A stretch of DNA of 64,000 nucleotides, taken from Virgibacillus_N oceani_A. GTDB taxonomy: Bacteria; Bacillota; Bacilli; Bacillales; Amphibacillaceae. The notes under the pieces are model-generated. The model made no database searches and was not told the origin of the DNA. It was given only the letters and a program-made list of their open reading frames with translations. The first letter of the stretch is position 1. Each line of letters starts with the position of its first letter. The position numbers and the translations under genes were made by a program. Where the stretch lies: assembly GCA_041521345.1 (NCBI GenBank), contig JBGOHB010000023.1; one strand, given 5' to 3'. Of this stretch, positions 7,442 to 16,531 are shown piece after piece.

Positions 7442-9868
7442 ATGATGTTTGGACGTTTTACCGAGCGGGCGCAGAAAGTATTGGCATTATCCCAGGAAGA
7501 AGCAGTCCGGCTTGGTCATAATAATATTGGGACAGAACATATTCTGTTAGGGCTGGTCAGAGAAGGGGACGGCATTGCCGCCAAAGCGCTTCAGTCACTC
7601 GGACTTGAAGTGGCAAAAATTCAGGAAGAAGTGGAAGGTTTAATCGGAACCGGAAAGCAGCCGATGCAATCGATCCACTATACACCCCGAGCAAAAAAAG
7701 TGGTGGAATTGTCTCAAGATGAAGCGAGAAAGCTTGGTCACTCCTATGTCGGAACAGAACATATTCTGCTCGGTCTCATCCGTGAGGGTGAAGGAGTAGC
7801 GGCCCGTGTATTAAATAATCTCGGAGTCAGTTTAAACAAAGCAAGGCAGCAGGTGCTTCAACTCCTTGGGAGCAATGAATCCCAGGCTGGAAGACAAGGC
7901 CGAAATCAGCAGACAAGCGCCAATACGCCAACACTGGATTCTCTTGCCAGAGATTTGACGGAAAGTGCCAAAGAAGGCAATGTGGACCCGGTTATCGGCC
8001 GCAGTAAAGAAATTGAGCGGGTGATTCAAGTGCTGAGTCGCCGGACGAAGAACAACCCTGTCTTAATCGGGGAACCCGGGGTAGGTAAAACTGCTGTGGC
8101 AGAAGGGTTGGCACAGCAGATTATAAATAACGAAATACCGGAAACACTGCGAGATAAACGTGTAATGACCCTTGATATGGGTACCGTGGTGGCAGGTACA
8201 AAATACCGTGGTGAATTTGAAGATCGTCTGAAAAAAGTGATGGAAGAAATCCGTCAGGCAAACAATATTATTTTATTCATCGATGAATTGCATACACTGA
8301 TTGGTGCCGGCGGAGCAGAAGGGGCAATTGACGCTTCCAATATTTTAAAACCGTCCCTCGCTCGCGGAGAATTGCAATGTATAGGTGCAACAACGCTTGA
8401 TGAATACAGGAAATATATTGAAAAGGATGCGGCACTTGAGCGCAGATTCCAGCCAATCCAGGTGGATGAACCGACGCTTGAAGAAACGGTGCAAATTTTA
8501 GGCGGGCTTCGTGACCGTTATGAAGCACATCACCGTGTGACGATTACAGATGAAGCAATTGACGCGGCGGCTCATTTGTCCGACCGTTATATTACGGATA
8601 GATTTTTGCCGGATAAAGCGATTGACTTAATTGATGAAGCAGGATCCAAAGTGCGCCTGAGTTCATATACTGTGCCGCCGGATCTGAAGGAATTGGAACA
8701 AAAGCTGGAAGAAGTCCGCAAAGAAAAAGATGCAGCTGTACAAAGCCAAGAATTTGAAAAAGCAGCTTCTTTACGGGATTCCGAGCAGCGTCTTCGGGAA
8801 GAGCTGGATGAAACGAAAAATGAATGGAAAGAAAAGCAGGGCCAGACAGACTCTGAGGTAACAGTGGAAGATATTGCTGCTGTTGTGTCCATCTGGACTG
8901 GTGTGCCTGTTTCCAAATTAACAAAGGATGAAAGTGATCGTCTCTTGAATATGGAGGGGATCCTGCACGACCGTGTGATTGGTCAGCAGGAAGCTGTGAA
9001 TGCAGTAGCAAAAGCGATCCGCAGGGCAAGAGCGGGTCTGAAGGATCCAAAGCGCCCAATCGGTTCATTTATTTTCCTGGGACCAACAGGGGTCGGGAAA
9101 ACCGAACTAGCCAGAGCACTTGCAGAAGCCATGTTTGAAGATGAGGAAGCGATGATCCGGATTGATATGTCGGAGTATATGGAAAAACATGCAACCTCCC
9201 GTTTGGTAGGTTCACCACCGGGGTATGTCGGCTATGAAGAAGGTGGACAGCTAACAGAAAAGGTGCGTACAAAACCGTATTCCGTCGTTCTCCTTGATGA
9301 GGTGGAAAAAGCACATCCGGAAGTATTTAATATCTTGCTGCAGGTCCTGGAAGATGGGCGTCTTACGGATTCCAAGGGCCGTGTCGTTGACTTCCGTAAT
9401 ACAGTGCTCATTATGACTTCCAACGTTGGTGCAAGTGAACTGAAGCGGAATAAATATGTTGGTTTTAATTTGGGTGACGAAGGTCAGGAGCATGAAGACA
9501 TGAAGAACAAGGTGCTGGATGAACTGAAGAAAGCATTCCGTCCTGAGTTCCTGAACCGGATCGATGAAACAATCGTCTTTCATTCCTTGGAGAAAAAGCA
9601 TATGAAAGACATTGTTACATTGATGGTTAAACAGCTTCAGAATCGCTTAAAAGAGCAGGAAATTGAATTTACACTTACAGATAAAGCCTTGGAAAAAATC
9701 GCCAATGAAGGCTTCGAGCCTGAATATGGTGCCCGTCCACTCAGAAGGTCGATTCAGAAAAACATCGAGGATCTTTTATCCGAGGAATTGTTAAAAGAGA
9801 ACATTTCCAAGGGTGAAAAGGTAAAAATCGGGTTGAATAATAAAGGCGAATTTATTGTATTGCCTTAA
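7442..9868 (+). CDS. clpC: ClpC, AAA+ unfoldase of the ClpCP protease
   Basis: ClpC unfolds proteins and feeds them to ClpP; with McsB it degrades arginine-phosphorylated substrates. From ATG 7442 (AGGAGG ten bases upstream; MMFGRFTERAQ matches remembered ClpC) it is 808 residues. It has two Clp-N repeats (about 1-150), AAA domain 1 with Walker A GEPGVGKTAVAEG near 210, a coiled-coil middle domain with a UVR segment (about 410-480) that binds adaptors, AAA domain 2 with GPTGVGKTELARA near 546, and a ClpP-docking loop KYVGFN near 672. The open frame reaches back to 7370 inside mcsB, which is not the real start. A terminator follows 24 bases after the stop. Confidence 0.97.
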   Translation: MMFGRFTERAQKVLALSQEEAVRLGHNNIGTEHILLGLVREGDGIAAKALQSLGLEVAKIQEEVEGLIGTGKQPMQSIHYTPRAKKVVELSQDEARKLGHSYVGTEHILLGLIREGEGVAARVLNNLGVSLNKARQQVLQLLGSNESQAGRQGRNQQTSANTPTLDSLARDLTESAKEGNVDPVIGRSKEIERVIQVLSRRTKNNPVLIGEPGVGKTAVAEGLAQQIINNEIPETLRDKRVMTLDMGTVVAGTKYRGEFEDRLKKVMEEIRQANNIILFIDELHTLIGAGGAEGAIDASNILKPSLARGELQCIGATTLDEYRKYIEKDAALERRFQPIQVDEPTLEETVQILGGLRDRYEAHHRVTITDEAIDAAAHLSDRYITDRFLPDKAIDLIDEAGSKVRLSSYTVPPDLKELEQKLEEVRKEKDAAVQSQEFEKAASLRDSEQRLREELDETKNEWKEKQGQTDSEVTVEDIAAVVSIWTGVPVSKLTKDESDRLLNMEGILHDRVIGQQEAVNAVAKAIRRARAGLKDPKRPIGSFIFLGPTGVGKTELARALAEAMFEDEEAMIRIDMSEYMEKHATSRLVGSPPGYVGYEEGGQLTEKVRTKPYSVVLLDEVEKAHPEVFNILLQVLEDGRLTDSKGRVVDFRNTVLIMTSNVGASELKRNKYVGFNLGDEGQEHEDMKNKVLDELKKAFRPEFLNRIDETIVFHSLEKKHMKDIVTLMVKQLQNRLKEQEIEFTLTDKALEKIANEGFEPEYGARPLRRSIQKNIEDLLSEELLKENISKGEKVKIGLNNKGEFIVLP

Positions 9869-9891
9869 ATGCAAAGTAAGAAGCAGGGATG

Positions 9892-9927
9892 AAAAAAGCC
9901 GGGAGCAGATTGTCTTCCGGCTTTTTT
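9892..9927 (+). terminator. terminator after clpC
   Basis: AAAAAAGCCGG pairs with CCGGCTTTTTT around a 14-base loop, ending in a T run. It closes the ctsR operon, so radA is not co-transcribed with clpC here, unlike in B. subtilis. Confidence 0.9.
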
Positions 9928-10032
9928 AAGTTATTTTAATTTGGCTGAAGCGTGATGTTGTAAGCATCCTATTTCACAGAAGTCTTTAGATACAAAAGAA
10001 TAAAAAGAAGGCATACAAAGGGAGGAAACAAA

Positions 10033-10470
10033 ATGGGAATGAATTACATTTCATTGATGGAAGCATATTTAATTGAAACAGTACGGGCAAGCGGTATAAC
10101 TAATCAGGAATTGGAGGAGCATGTCTCCAAAAAGGATGTTACTCCTTGGGAGGATCTGAACCAAAATTTACAATTCCAAGCACTAATTGATCTGCAAGAA
10201 AAAGATCCCGTGGCATTTCACTCTATTATTCGCGATGGTTATCAGGTAAAGTTCGTTACTATGAATGGATTGAAAAACCTTTTAAAGCTGAAATTCGATA
10301 TTACCGAAACGGAGTATGAACCAACAGAGAAAGGCATTACCAAATTAGTTGTAGATGTGGAAACATTGTCTAACATCAAGCAAGTACTGTCTCCTAATTG
10401 GAAGGTTCAAGTAAAAGCGCCAGATGGAGAAAATGTTAATAAAGAAATTAGTATTACATTAGGTGAATAG
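10033..10470 (+). CDS. uncharacterised protein, 145 residues
   Basis: I do not recognise this protein. It starts at ATG 10033 after GGGAGGAAACAAA and begins MGMNYISLMEAYLIETVRAS. The N-terminal half is mostly helical and acidic (a repeated pattern of E, Q and L); the C-terminal half (about residues 75-145) looks like beta strands, with TKLVVDVETL and WKVQVKAPDG. No membrane segment, signal peptide or cysteine is seen, so it should be cytoplasmic. It sits alone between two transcriptional breaks, the clpC terminator and a 430-base gap before radA, in a position where B. subtilis has no gene. An insertion relative to the usual order. Confidence 0.75.
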   Translation: MGMNYISLMEAYLIETVRASGITNQELEEHVSKKDVTPWEDLNQNLQFQALIDLQEKDPVAFHSIIRDGYQVKFVTMNGLKNLLKLKFDITETEYEPTEKGITKLVVDVETLSNIKQVLSPNWKVQVKAPDGENVNKEISITLGE

Positions 10471-10900
10471 TTTTATTGTAGTACCTCTTTCAAGATAATA
10501 GGTTTATCTGGAAGGGTTGCCCAAAACACGACTCATTTACGCTACCCTTTAAATATAATGAGGAAAGTAGCTGATTCTCCCGGAAAATCACGCGGTCCGC
10601 TTTTTATTATGAAAAGGTATCGGAACCCAACAATCCAGCAAAGTTTTGGTATATAGCCAGCTAGCATGATAAAATAAAAATGGCAATATACGCACAAATC
10701 TATTAATTTTTGCCCCTCGCGCAATAAGAGTCGCCTATTTTTTCTGGCAGTTATATTACTCCCATCCACCGGTGGATATCATATCCCGAATTTTATCCAA
10801 TTGTGGCACTAATATGGAATTTTTAACTAAATTGATAGGAAGCTGTAACTTTCTAGCGGCTTTAATAGTCTATAATAATAGTAGGAAGGGATAGAGGAAT
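10471..10900. other. 430-base gap before radA
   Basis: No convincing gene. AAGGGTTGC (10511-10519) and GCTACCCTT could form a loose hairpin after the unknown gene. TCCACCGGTGGA near 10768 is a 12-bp palindrome. TATAAT at about 10871 could be the -10 of the radA promoter, but no good -35 is visible. A 75-codon minus-strand frame here has no family resemblance. Confidence 0.5.
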
Positions 10901-12274
10901 TTGGCTAAAAGAAAAACAAAATTTGTTTGTCAGCATTGTGGTTACGAATCAGCAAAATGGATGGGCAAATGCCCGGGCTGCAGCAGCTGGAATTCATTTG
11001 TGGAAGAAATAGAAGCATCGGGCTCAAGGAATAAGCATACATTTAATGTGGGCGCTAATGTAGTTCATAAGCCGGAGAAAATATCGGCTATTGAAACACA
11101 GCAGGAACCCCGGGTTACGGTGGAAATGAAAGAGTTTAACCGAGTACTTGGCGGCGGCATTGTTGCCGGGTCACTTGTATTAATTGGAGGAGACCCCGGT
11201 ATTGGGAAGTCAACCCTCCTTTTGCAGATTTCCGCCCAGCTGGCGGATAAAGCGTTGCCGGTCTTATACATCTCCGGAGAGGAATCCATTCGTCAGACGA
11301 AGCTCCGGGCAGACAGATTGGATATTAAATCGGATGCTTTATACGTTTTAGCGGAGACTAATTTATTTGATATTGTAAAACAGGTGGAAGAAATTAAACC
11401 ATCTTTTGTCGTAGTTGATTCGATACAGACCATGTATAAAGAGGAGATTTCCAGTGCACCGGGCAGTGTTTCCCAGGTGCGTGAATGCACATCAGAATTA
11501 ATGAAAATAGCAAAAACGAATGGCATCCCGATCTTTATTGTTGGGCATGTGACCAAAGAAGGTTCGATCGCGGGGCCTAGGCTATTGGAGCATATGGTGG
11601 ACGCTGTTTTATATTTTGAAGGCGAGCGCCACCACACATACCGTATACTACGAGGTGTGAAAAACCGGTTCGGAAGCACAAATGAAATGGGGATTTTTGA
11701 AATGAAAGAACAGGGGTTACGGGAAGTAATGAACCCTTCTGAAATATTTCTCGAAGAACGGTCAGAGGGGGCTTCGGGGTCTACTGTCGTTGCTTCGATG
11801 GAAGGAACCAGACCTGTACTGGTAGAAATACAGGCATTAATATCTCCTTCCGCTTTTGGAAACCCGCGCCGTATGGCAACAGGAACGGATCAGAACAGGG
11901 TGCCATTATTAATGGCAGTGTTAGAAAAGCGGGTTGGTTTAATGCTCCAGAATCAGGACGCGTATATTAAAGTTGCCGGCGGGGTAAAGCTGGATGAACC
12001 TGCTATTGACTTAGCGATCGCTATCAGTATCGCTTCAAGTTTCCGCGATCAGCCGACAAGACCGGATGATATTTTTATCGGGGAAGTTGGATTAACCGGT
12101 GAAATAAGGAGGGTCTCCCGGATTGAACAAAGGGTGCAGGAAGCGGCGAAGCTTGGTTTTAAGCGAGTAATATGTCCGGCAAATAATCTCGATGGCTGGA
12201 CGGTGCCGGAGCAAATTGAGGTAATTGGTGTGAAAACCGTTCAGGAAGCACTTCAAGTCGGGGTTTCTCGTTAA
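10901..12274 (+). CDS. radA: RadA/Sms, DNA branch-migration ATPase
   Basis: RadA is a RecA-like helicase that drives branch migration during recombination and DNA repair. The 457-residue protein shows, in order, the zinc finger CQHCGYESAKWMGKCPGC (residues about 9-26), the Walker A GGDPGIGKST near 96, Walker B VVVDSIQT, the RadA-specific KNRFGS near 252, and a C-terminal Lon-protease-like domain ending with EVGLTGEIRRVS. All hallmark residues are present. It starts at TTG 10901 after GGAAGGGATAGAGG. The downstream neighbour in B. subtilis, disA, is absent here. Confidence 0.97.
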   Translation: MAKRKTKFVCQHCGYESAKWMGKCPGCSSWNSFVEEIEASGSRNKHTFNVGANVVHKPEKISAIETQQEPRVTVEMKEFNRVLGGGIVAGSLVLIGGDPGIGKSTLLLQISAQLADKALPVLYISGEESIRQTKLRADRLDIKSDALYVLAETNLFDIVKQVEEIKPSFVVVDSIQTMYKEEISSAPGSVSQVRECTSELMKIAKTNGIPIFIVGHVTKEGSIAGPRLLEHMVDAVLYFEGERHHTYRILRGVKNRFGSTNEMGIFEMKEQGLREVMNPSEIFLEERSEGASGSTVVASMEGTRPVLVEIQALISPSAFGNPRRMATGTDQNRVPLLMAVLEKRVGLMLQNQDAYIKVAGGVKLDEPAIDLAIAISIASSFRDQPTRPDDIFIGEVGLTGEIRRVSRIEQRVQEAAKLGFKRVICPANNLDGWTVPEQIEVIGVKTVQEALQVGVSR

Positions 12275-12592
12275 TTATACGCGGTTTTTTGTCGGAATTC
12301 GACAAAAATTGTAGATTATTGTATTGCCATTTATATTTAGTTATGGTAACATGATAAGTTTATTTAAATTGAATGTTATTCGGATATATGCTATTATTTA
12401 ATTGGTATAATAGGTGATTATTACTTTTTTTGGATTATTTTTTCACAATAAGGCAATAATATTAGTGAACTTGGCTTACCGCCAGGTATTTACGGGAAAG
12501 TCTTAGTATCACAAGGGTAGGACCTTAAGGCCCTTGACTTTGCAGGGAGTTTTTTAATTTCTTTCCTGCCGGGATAGGAGGTGACATTAGTA
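12275..12592 (+). other. 318-base leader region before yacL
   Basis: No gene; this is the slot normally held by disA. TTTTTGTCG / CGACAAAAA (about 12286-12308) is a 9-bp inverted repeat with T on the outside of both arms, so it is not an ordinary terminator. TATAAT near 12405 may be a -10 element. Near the end, CAAGGG and CCCTTG (12513-12537) flank CCTTAAGG, and GCAGGGAG can pair with CTTTCCTGC (about 12542-12569) just before the ribosome-binding site, suggesting a structured 5' leader. Confidence 0.5.
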
Positions 12593-13693
12593 GTGTTAAG
12601 GAAAGTTGTTCATTTATTCTTTATTATTATGGGCGGTACTGTTGGCTATTTATATATACCGACAATCGTGAATCTATTAGGCTTCACCGAACTCGAGTGG
12701 CTGGCCTCACCATGGCTGGGGACAATTTTGGGGGCAATTATTTTTTTTCTTATTTCATACATGGTGGCAGGCTACGTTGTTAATTTCCTTAAGTGGGTGG
12801 AAGAAGCGCTTATTAAAGTACCGGCAATTGATTTGTTTTTCGGAAGTATCGGACTGCTTTTAGGGCTGGTAATTGCTTATTTTATCAATATGCCGCTGCA
12901 GGATATTAATATTGAAATAGTATCACAGGTTATACCATTCTTCATTATGATTTTACTCGGTTATTTAGGTTTCCAGGTTGGTTTCAGACGAAGAGATGAA
13001 TTTGTTAATCTAATGAATAAAAATAAAAGAGACCGGGATAAAAGAAAAGGTGCAGACACTGAGGAAGCAAAAGAACTGATCAAGCCAAAATCAAAAATAC
13101 TGGATACTAGTGTTATTATTGATGGGCGTATTGCTGATATTTGTCAGACGAGATTTCTGGAAGGGACGATTGTGATTCCTCAGTTCGTCCTTGGAGAGCT
13201 GCAGCATATTGCGGATTCTTCTGATGTTTTAAAACGAAATAGAGGGCGCCGTGGACTGGATGTGCTTAATCGCATTCAAAAAGAGCTTCCGGTAGATGTA
13301 GAAATCTATGAAGGAGACTTTGAGGAGATTCATGAAGTTGACAGCAAACTGATTAAATTGGCAAAAGTGATTGACGGTGTTGTTGTAACAAATGATTTCA
13401 ACTTAAATAAAGTATCCGATCTGCAAGGCGTATCCGTGCTGAACATTAATGATTTGGCTAATGCGGTGAAACCAGTTGTACTTCCTGGTGAGGAACTGGT
13501 TGTTCAAGTGATCAAGGATGGTAAGGAACAAAACCAGGGAATTGCTTACCTGGATGACGGTACGATGATTGTTGTAGAGGAAGGCAGAAATTATATCGGG
13601 AAATCGATTGAGGTACTCATCACCAGTGTTCTTCAAACATCGGCAGGAAGAATGATATTTGCAAAACCGAAATTACTTGAAAAAGCACAGTAA
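12593..13693 (+). CDS. yacL: YacL, membrane PIN-TRAM domain protein
   Basis: The protein has four membrane segments (about residues 1-110), a cytoplasmic PIN nuclease-like domain (about 140-270) and a C-terminal TRAM domain likely to bind RNA (about 285-345). PIN acidic residues are visible in ILDTSVIIDGR, VLGELQHIAD, DSKLIKLA and VVTNDFN. It is probably a membrane-linked RNase, but its target is unknown. The start GTG 12593 is chosen because AGGAGGTG ends nine bases upstream; the frame also has a GTG at 12581 that overlaps that ribosome-binding site. The chosen start gives 366 residues, equal to the B. subtilis protein as I remember it. Confidence 0.92.
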   Translation: MLRKVVHLFFIIMGGTVGYLYIPTIVNLLGFTELEWLASPWLGTILGAIIFFLISYMVAGYVVNFLKWVEEALIKVPAIDLFFGSIGLLLGLVIAYFINMPLQDINIEIVSQVIPFFIMILLGYLGFQVGFRRRDEFVNLMNKNKRDRDKRKGADTEEAKELIKPKSKILDTSVIIDGRIADICQTRFLEGTIVIPQFVLGELQHIADSSDVLKRNRGRRGLDVLNRIQKELPVDVEIYEGDFEEIHEVDSKLIKLAKVIDGVVVTNDFNLNKVSDLQGVSVLNINDLANAVKPVVLPGEELVVQVIKDGKEQNQGIAYLDDGTMIVVEEGRNYIGKSIEVLITSVLQTSAGRMIFAKPKLLEKAQ

Positions 13694-13705
13694 AAAGGGT
13701 ATAAC

Positions 13706-13744
13706 AAAAAGTGATAACAGAAAAATAGTGTTATCACTTTTTTT
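13706..13744 (+). terminator. terminator after yacL
   Basis: AAAAAGTGATAACA pairs with TGTTATCACTTTTT around a nine-base loop and runs into seven T. It separates yacL from gltX; ispD and ispF, usual in this position, are missing. Confidence 0.93.
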
Positions 13745-13849
13745 CTGGTGTTCGAAATGAAGGAACGCTGCAAGCTGTGTCAGCTGCAAATGAAGAAGCA
13801 ATAAAATAATAACTATGGTACAAGCAGGAGAATAGAAAGGGGCATTATT

Positions 13850-15319
13850 ATGTCAAACCAGGTTCGTGTGCGTTATGCGCCTAGTCCTACGGGGCATTTG
13901 CATATTGGAAATGCGCGTACAGCACTATTTAATTATTTATACGCCAAACACTTAAACGGGAAATTTATTATCCGGATTGAAGATACAGATGATAAACGAA
14001 ATGTGGAGGGTGGAGAAGAGAGCCAGCTGAAATTCCTGAAATGGCTTGGCATTGAATGGGACGAGGGAGCCGATATTGGCGGTGATTATGGCCCGTACAG
14101 GCAAACGGAACGGCTGGAAATTTATCAGAAATATGTGGATGACCTGCTGGAAAGAGGCCTTGCTTATAAATGCTATATGACAGAAGAGGAACTGGAAAAA
14201 GAACGTGAAGAACAGCGTGCCCGCGGCGAGGTGCCGAAATATTCCGGGGCTCACCGTGATTTAACCGAAGAACAAATCGCACAATTTGAACGTGATGGCC
14301 GCAAACCAAGTATCCGCCTGCGGGTTCCGGCAAACAAAACATATACATTCCATGATATTGTTAGAGAAAATATCACCTTTGAATCCAGTGATTTTGGTGA
14401 CTGGGTTATTGTGAAGAAAAATGGGATCCCTACCTATAATTTTGCGGTAGCGATTGATGATCATTTAATGGAGATCTCCCATGTACTTAGAGGCGAAGAG
14501 CATATTTCCAATACACCAAAACAGATGATGGTGTATGATGCTTTTGACTGGGAAGCACCGGCATTTGGTCACATGACACTCATTTTAAATGAGGAACGGA
14601 AAAAGCTGAGTAAGCGAGATCAGCATATACTGCAGTTTATTGAACAATATCATGATTTGGGGTATCTGCCTCAAGCACTATTTAATTTCATTACCCTCCT
14701 GGGCTGGTCGCCGGTGGGAGAGGAAGAAATTTTTGATAAACAAACATTGATAGATATTTTTGATCCGGAGCGCTTGTCTACCTCCGCTGCTATTTTTGAC
14801 CGCCACAAATTAAAGTGGATGAATAACGAATATATTAAAGCAGCCGATCTTGAATCTGTGATCTCCCTTGCGATGCCGCATTTAGTTGAAGCAGGCAGAC
14901 TGCCGGAAGACATGAGTGAAAGCCAGCGGGAATGGGCGGAAAATGTGATTGGATTGTACCGGGAGCAATTGAGGTACGGTGCGGAAATTGTTGAATTAAC
15001 AGAGTTATTTTTCCGTGATGAGCCAGTGATGGATGAAGGTGCGATGGATATACTGCAGGAGGAGCAGGTTCCAGAAGTACTGCAGGTATTTACCGATAAA
15101 CTGATTCACCTGGATGATTTTACGAAGGATTCTATTAAGGCGCAATTTAAAGCAACTCAAAAAGAAACAGGGCACCGCGGCAAACGGTTGTTTATGCCGA
15201 TCCGGGTTGCAACGACCGGGCAGACCCATGGGCCGGAGCTGCCGCTGGCCATTGAACTGCTCGGCAAGGATTTGATCCTGAAACGTTTGGATAAAGTATT
15301 AAAGCATTTGGGAGCGTAA
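13850..15319 (+). CDS. gltX: glutamyl-tRNA synthetase
   Basis: This class I enzyme attaches glutamate to tRNA(Glu) and, as usual in Bacillaceae, probably also to tRNA(Gln), the product being converted by GatCAB amidotransferase (known for the group). The 489-residue protein shows the HIGH-type motif SPTGHLHIGNART near residue 9 and the KMSKS-type motif KLSKRD near 252, with a helical anticodon-binding C-terminal domain. ATG 13850 follows AAAGGGGCATTATT. A 20-codon open stretch just upstream (13747-13809) reads like a protein tail, but I cannot assign it. The T-box leader of cysE begins about 50 bases after the stop. Confidence 0.97.
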   Translation: MSNQVRVRYAPSPTGHLHIGNARTALFNYLYAKHLNGKFIIRIEDTDDKRNVEGGEESQLKFLKWLGIEWDEGADIGGDYGPYRQTERLEIYQKYVDDLLERGLAYKCYMTEEELEKEREEQRARGEVPKYSGAHRDLTEEQIAQFERDGRKPSIRLRVPANKTYTFHDIVRENITFESSDFGDWVIVKKNGIPTYNFAVAIDDHLMEISHVLRGEEHISNTPKQMMVYDAFDWEAPAFGHMTLILNEERKKLSKRDQHILQFIEQYHDLGYLPQALFNFITLLGWSPVGEEEIFDKQTLIDIFDPERLSTSAAIFDRHKLKWMNNEYIKAADLESVISLAMPHLVEAGRLPEDMSESQREWAENVIGLYREQLRYGAEIVELTELFFRDEPVMDEGAMDILQEEQVPEVLQVFTDKLIHLDDFTKDSIKAQFKATQKETGHRGKRLFMPIRVATTGQTHGPELPLAIELLGKDLILKRLDKVLKHLGA

Positions 15320-15340
15320 TTATTCACAATTAGGCAGGAA

Positions 15341-15692
15341 TATAATATACTGATATGACATCAACTGTTATGAAAATAAAAATAGAGGCACCTAAATAGA
15401 AGAACGTAGATGAGGGAAAGTAGAAGCGGAATGGTTTACCCAGAGAGAATCACCTTGGCTGTGAGTGATTTTAAGCCTTCCCTTTGAAGTGCCCCTCGGA
15501 GTCTGTTATGGAATATAAGTACATAACAGCGGAACTCTCCCGTTATGAGAGCCTGAGCCGGAAGGGGATATATAAGCGAGCAACTAGCGACGCAAGCCTG
15601 AACTTGGAGAAAAGTCAGATTTTCCAACCCTTTAAACAGAGTGGGACCGCGCATAAGCGTCTCTGTGTCAATGTACACAGGGATGTTTTTTT
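15341..15692 (+). promoter_or_regulatory. T-box riboswitch controlling cysE-cysS
   Basis: A T-box leader senses uncharged tRNA and lets transcription pass into amino-acid genes. The diagnostic T-box sequence AGAGTGGGACCGCG is at 15638-15651; an AGAGAG element of stem I is near 15432, and the terminator CTCTGTGT / ACACAGGG with a T7 run ends at about 15692. TATAAT at 15341-15346 may be its -10. The likely specifier codon is TGC at 15490-15492 (context GAAGTGCCC), which would call for tRNA(Cys), fitting the downstream genes for cysteine synthesis and charging. The specifier is inferred from position, not from a full fold. Confidence 0.88.
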
Positions 15693-15769
15693 GCTGGTAA
15701 AAAACTATAGAAATTGTGATTGTTGAATACGATCACTGTTCTTGATTCTAAACTCCTGGAGGGGAGAAA

Positions 15770-15790
15770 ATGGGTTCGTTCGGTCACTAA
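15770..15790 (+). other. six-codon leader ORF upstream of cysE
   Basis: TGGAGGGGAG at 15757-15766 is followed by ATG GGT TCG TTC GGT CAC TAA (MGSFGH). The mini-ORF lies between the T-box terminator and cysE, inside an inverted-repeat structure: CTGGAG (15756-15761) with CTCCAG (15822-15827), and TCGTTCG (15776-15782) with CGAACGA (15808-15814). It may be a translated leader; no cysteine codons are present. Confidence 0.35.
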
Positions 15791-15862
15791 TCGGGTTGAT
15801 AAACACTCGAACGATGAGGAACTCCAGATTAAAAAATGGCAAACAAAGGGAGGTTAACACGG

Positions 15863-16531
15863 ATGGGGATCTTTAAACGAATGAAAGAAGATATGGAGGT
15901 AGTCTTTGACCAGGACCCGGCAGCACGTACAAATATAGAGGTGCTTTTAACCTATTCCGGACTGCACGCCGTCTGGAATCATCGGATTGCCCATTGGTTT
16001 TATAATAAGAAGTTGTTTTTTATTGCACGGGCTATTTCACAGATCAGCAGATTTTTCACAGGCATTGAAATTCATCCCGGCGCAAAAATTGGGCGCCGTT
16101 TATTCATTGACCATGGCATGGGTGTCGTCATAGGGGAAACATGTGAAATAGGCGATAATGTAACCATTTTCCAGGGAGTAACCCTGGGAGGTACTGGGAA
16201 TGAAAAAGGCAAGCGGCATCCGACGATAGCTGATAATGCGCTGATTTCCACAGGTGCTAAAGTGCTTGGGGACATTGTTATCGGTGAAAGCTCCAAAGTC
16301 GGCGGAGGTTCCGTTGTACTTAAGGATGTACCTGATCACTCTACCATAGTGGGGATTCCGGGCAGAATAGTCAAACAGAACGGCGAGAGAGTGAGAAGAG
16401 ATCTCGACCATCATAAAATACCCGATCCTGTCGAAGAGCACTGTAGGAAGCTGCAGCAGGAAATTGATGAATTAAAAGCAGAAATGGCAAAATGGAAAGA
16501 AGGGAAAGAACATGTCGATTCAAATTTATAA
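15863..16531 (+). CDS. cysE: serine O-acetyltransferase
   Basis: CysE acetylates L-serine with acetyl-CoA to O-acetylserine, the first committed step of cysteine synthesis. The 222-residue protein has the helical N-terminal domain and the left-handed beta-helix of hexapeptide repeats, with FTGIEIHPGAKIG, FIDHGMGVVIGET and FQGVTLGGTG holding the catalytic Asp-His pair. Start ATG 15863 is preferred because GGGAGG (15848-15853) is nine bases away and the product then matches remembered B. subtilis CysE; an earlier ATG at 15836 lacks a ribosome-binding site. Its end overlaps cysS by 20 bases, so the two are one unit under the T-box. Confidence 0.96.
   Translation: MGIFKRMKEDMEVVFDQDPAARTNIEVLLTYSGLHAVWNHRIAHWFYNKKLFFIARAISQISRFFTGIEIHPGAKIGRRLFIDHGMGVVIGETCEIGDNVTIFQGVTLGGTGNEKGKRHPTIADNALISTGAKVLGDIVIGESSKVGGGSVVLKDVPDHSTIVGIPGRIVKQNGERVRRDLDHHKIPDPVEEHCRKLQQEIDELKAEMAKWKEGKEHVDSNL

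Noticed and set aside
10542..10769. 75-codon minus-strand frame in the gap before radA
   Set aside because: No ribosome-binding site, no recognisable motif, composition like random translation.
15484..15726. 80-codon plus-strand frame between gltX and cysE
   Set aside because: It lies across the T-box and its terminator, so the sequence is explained as RNA structure.
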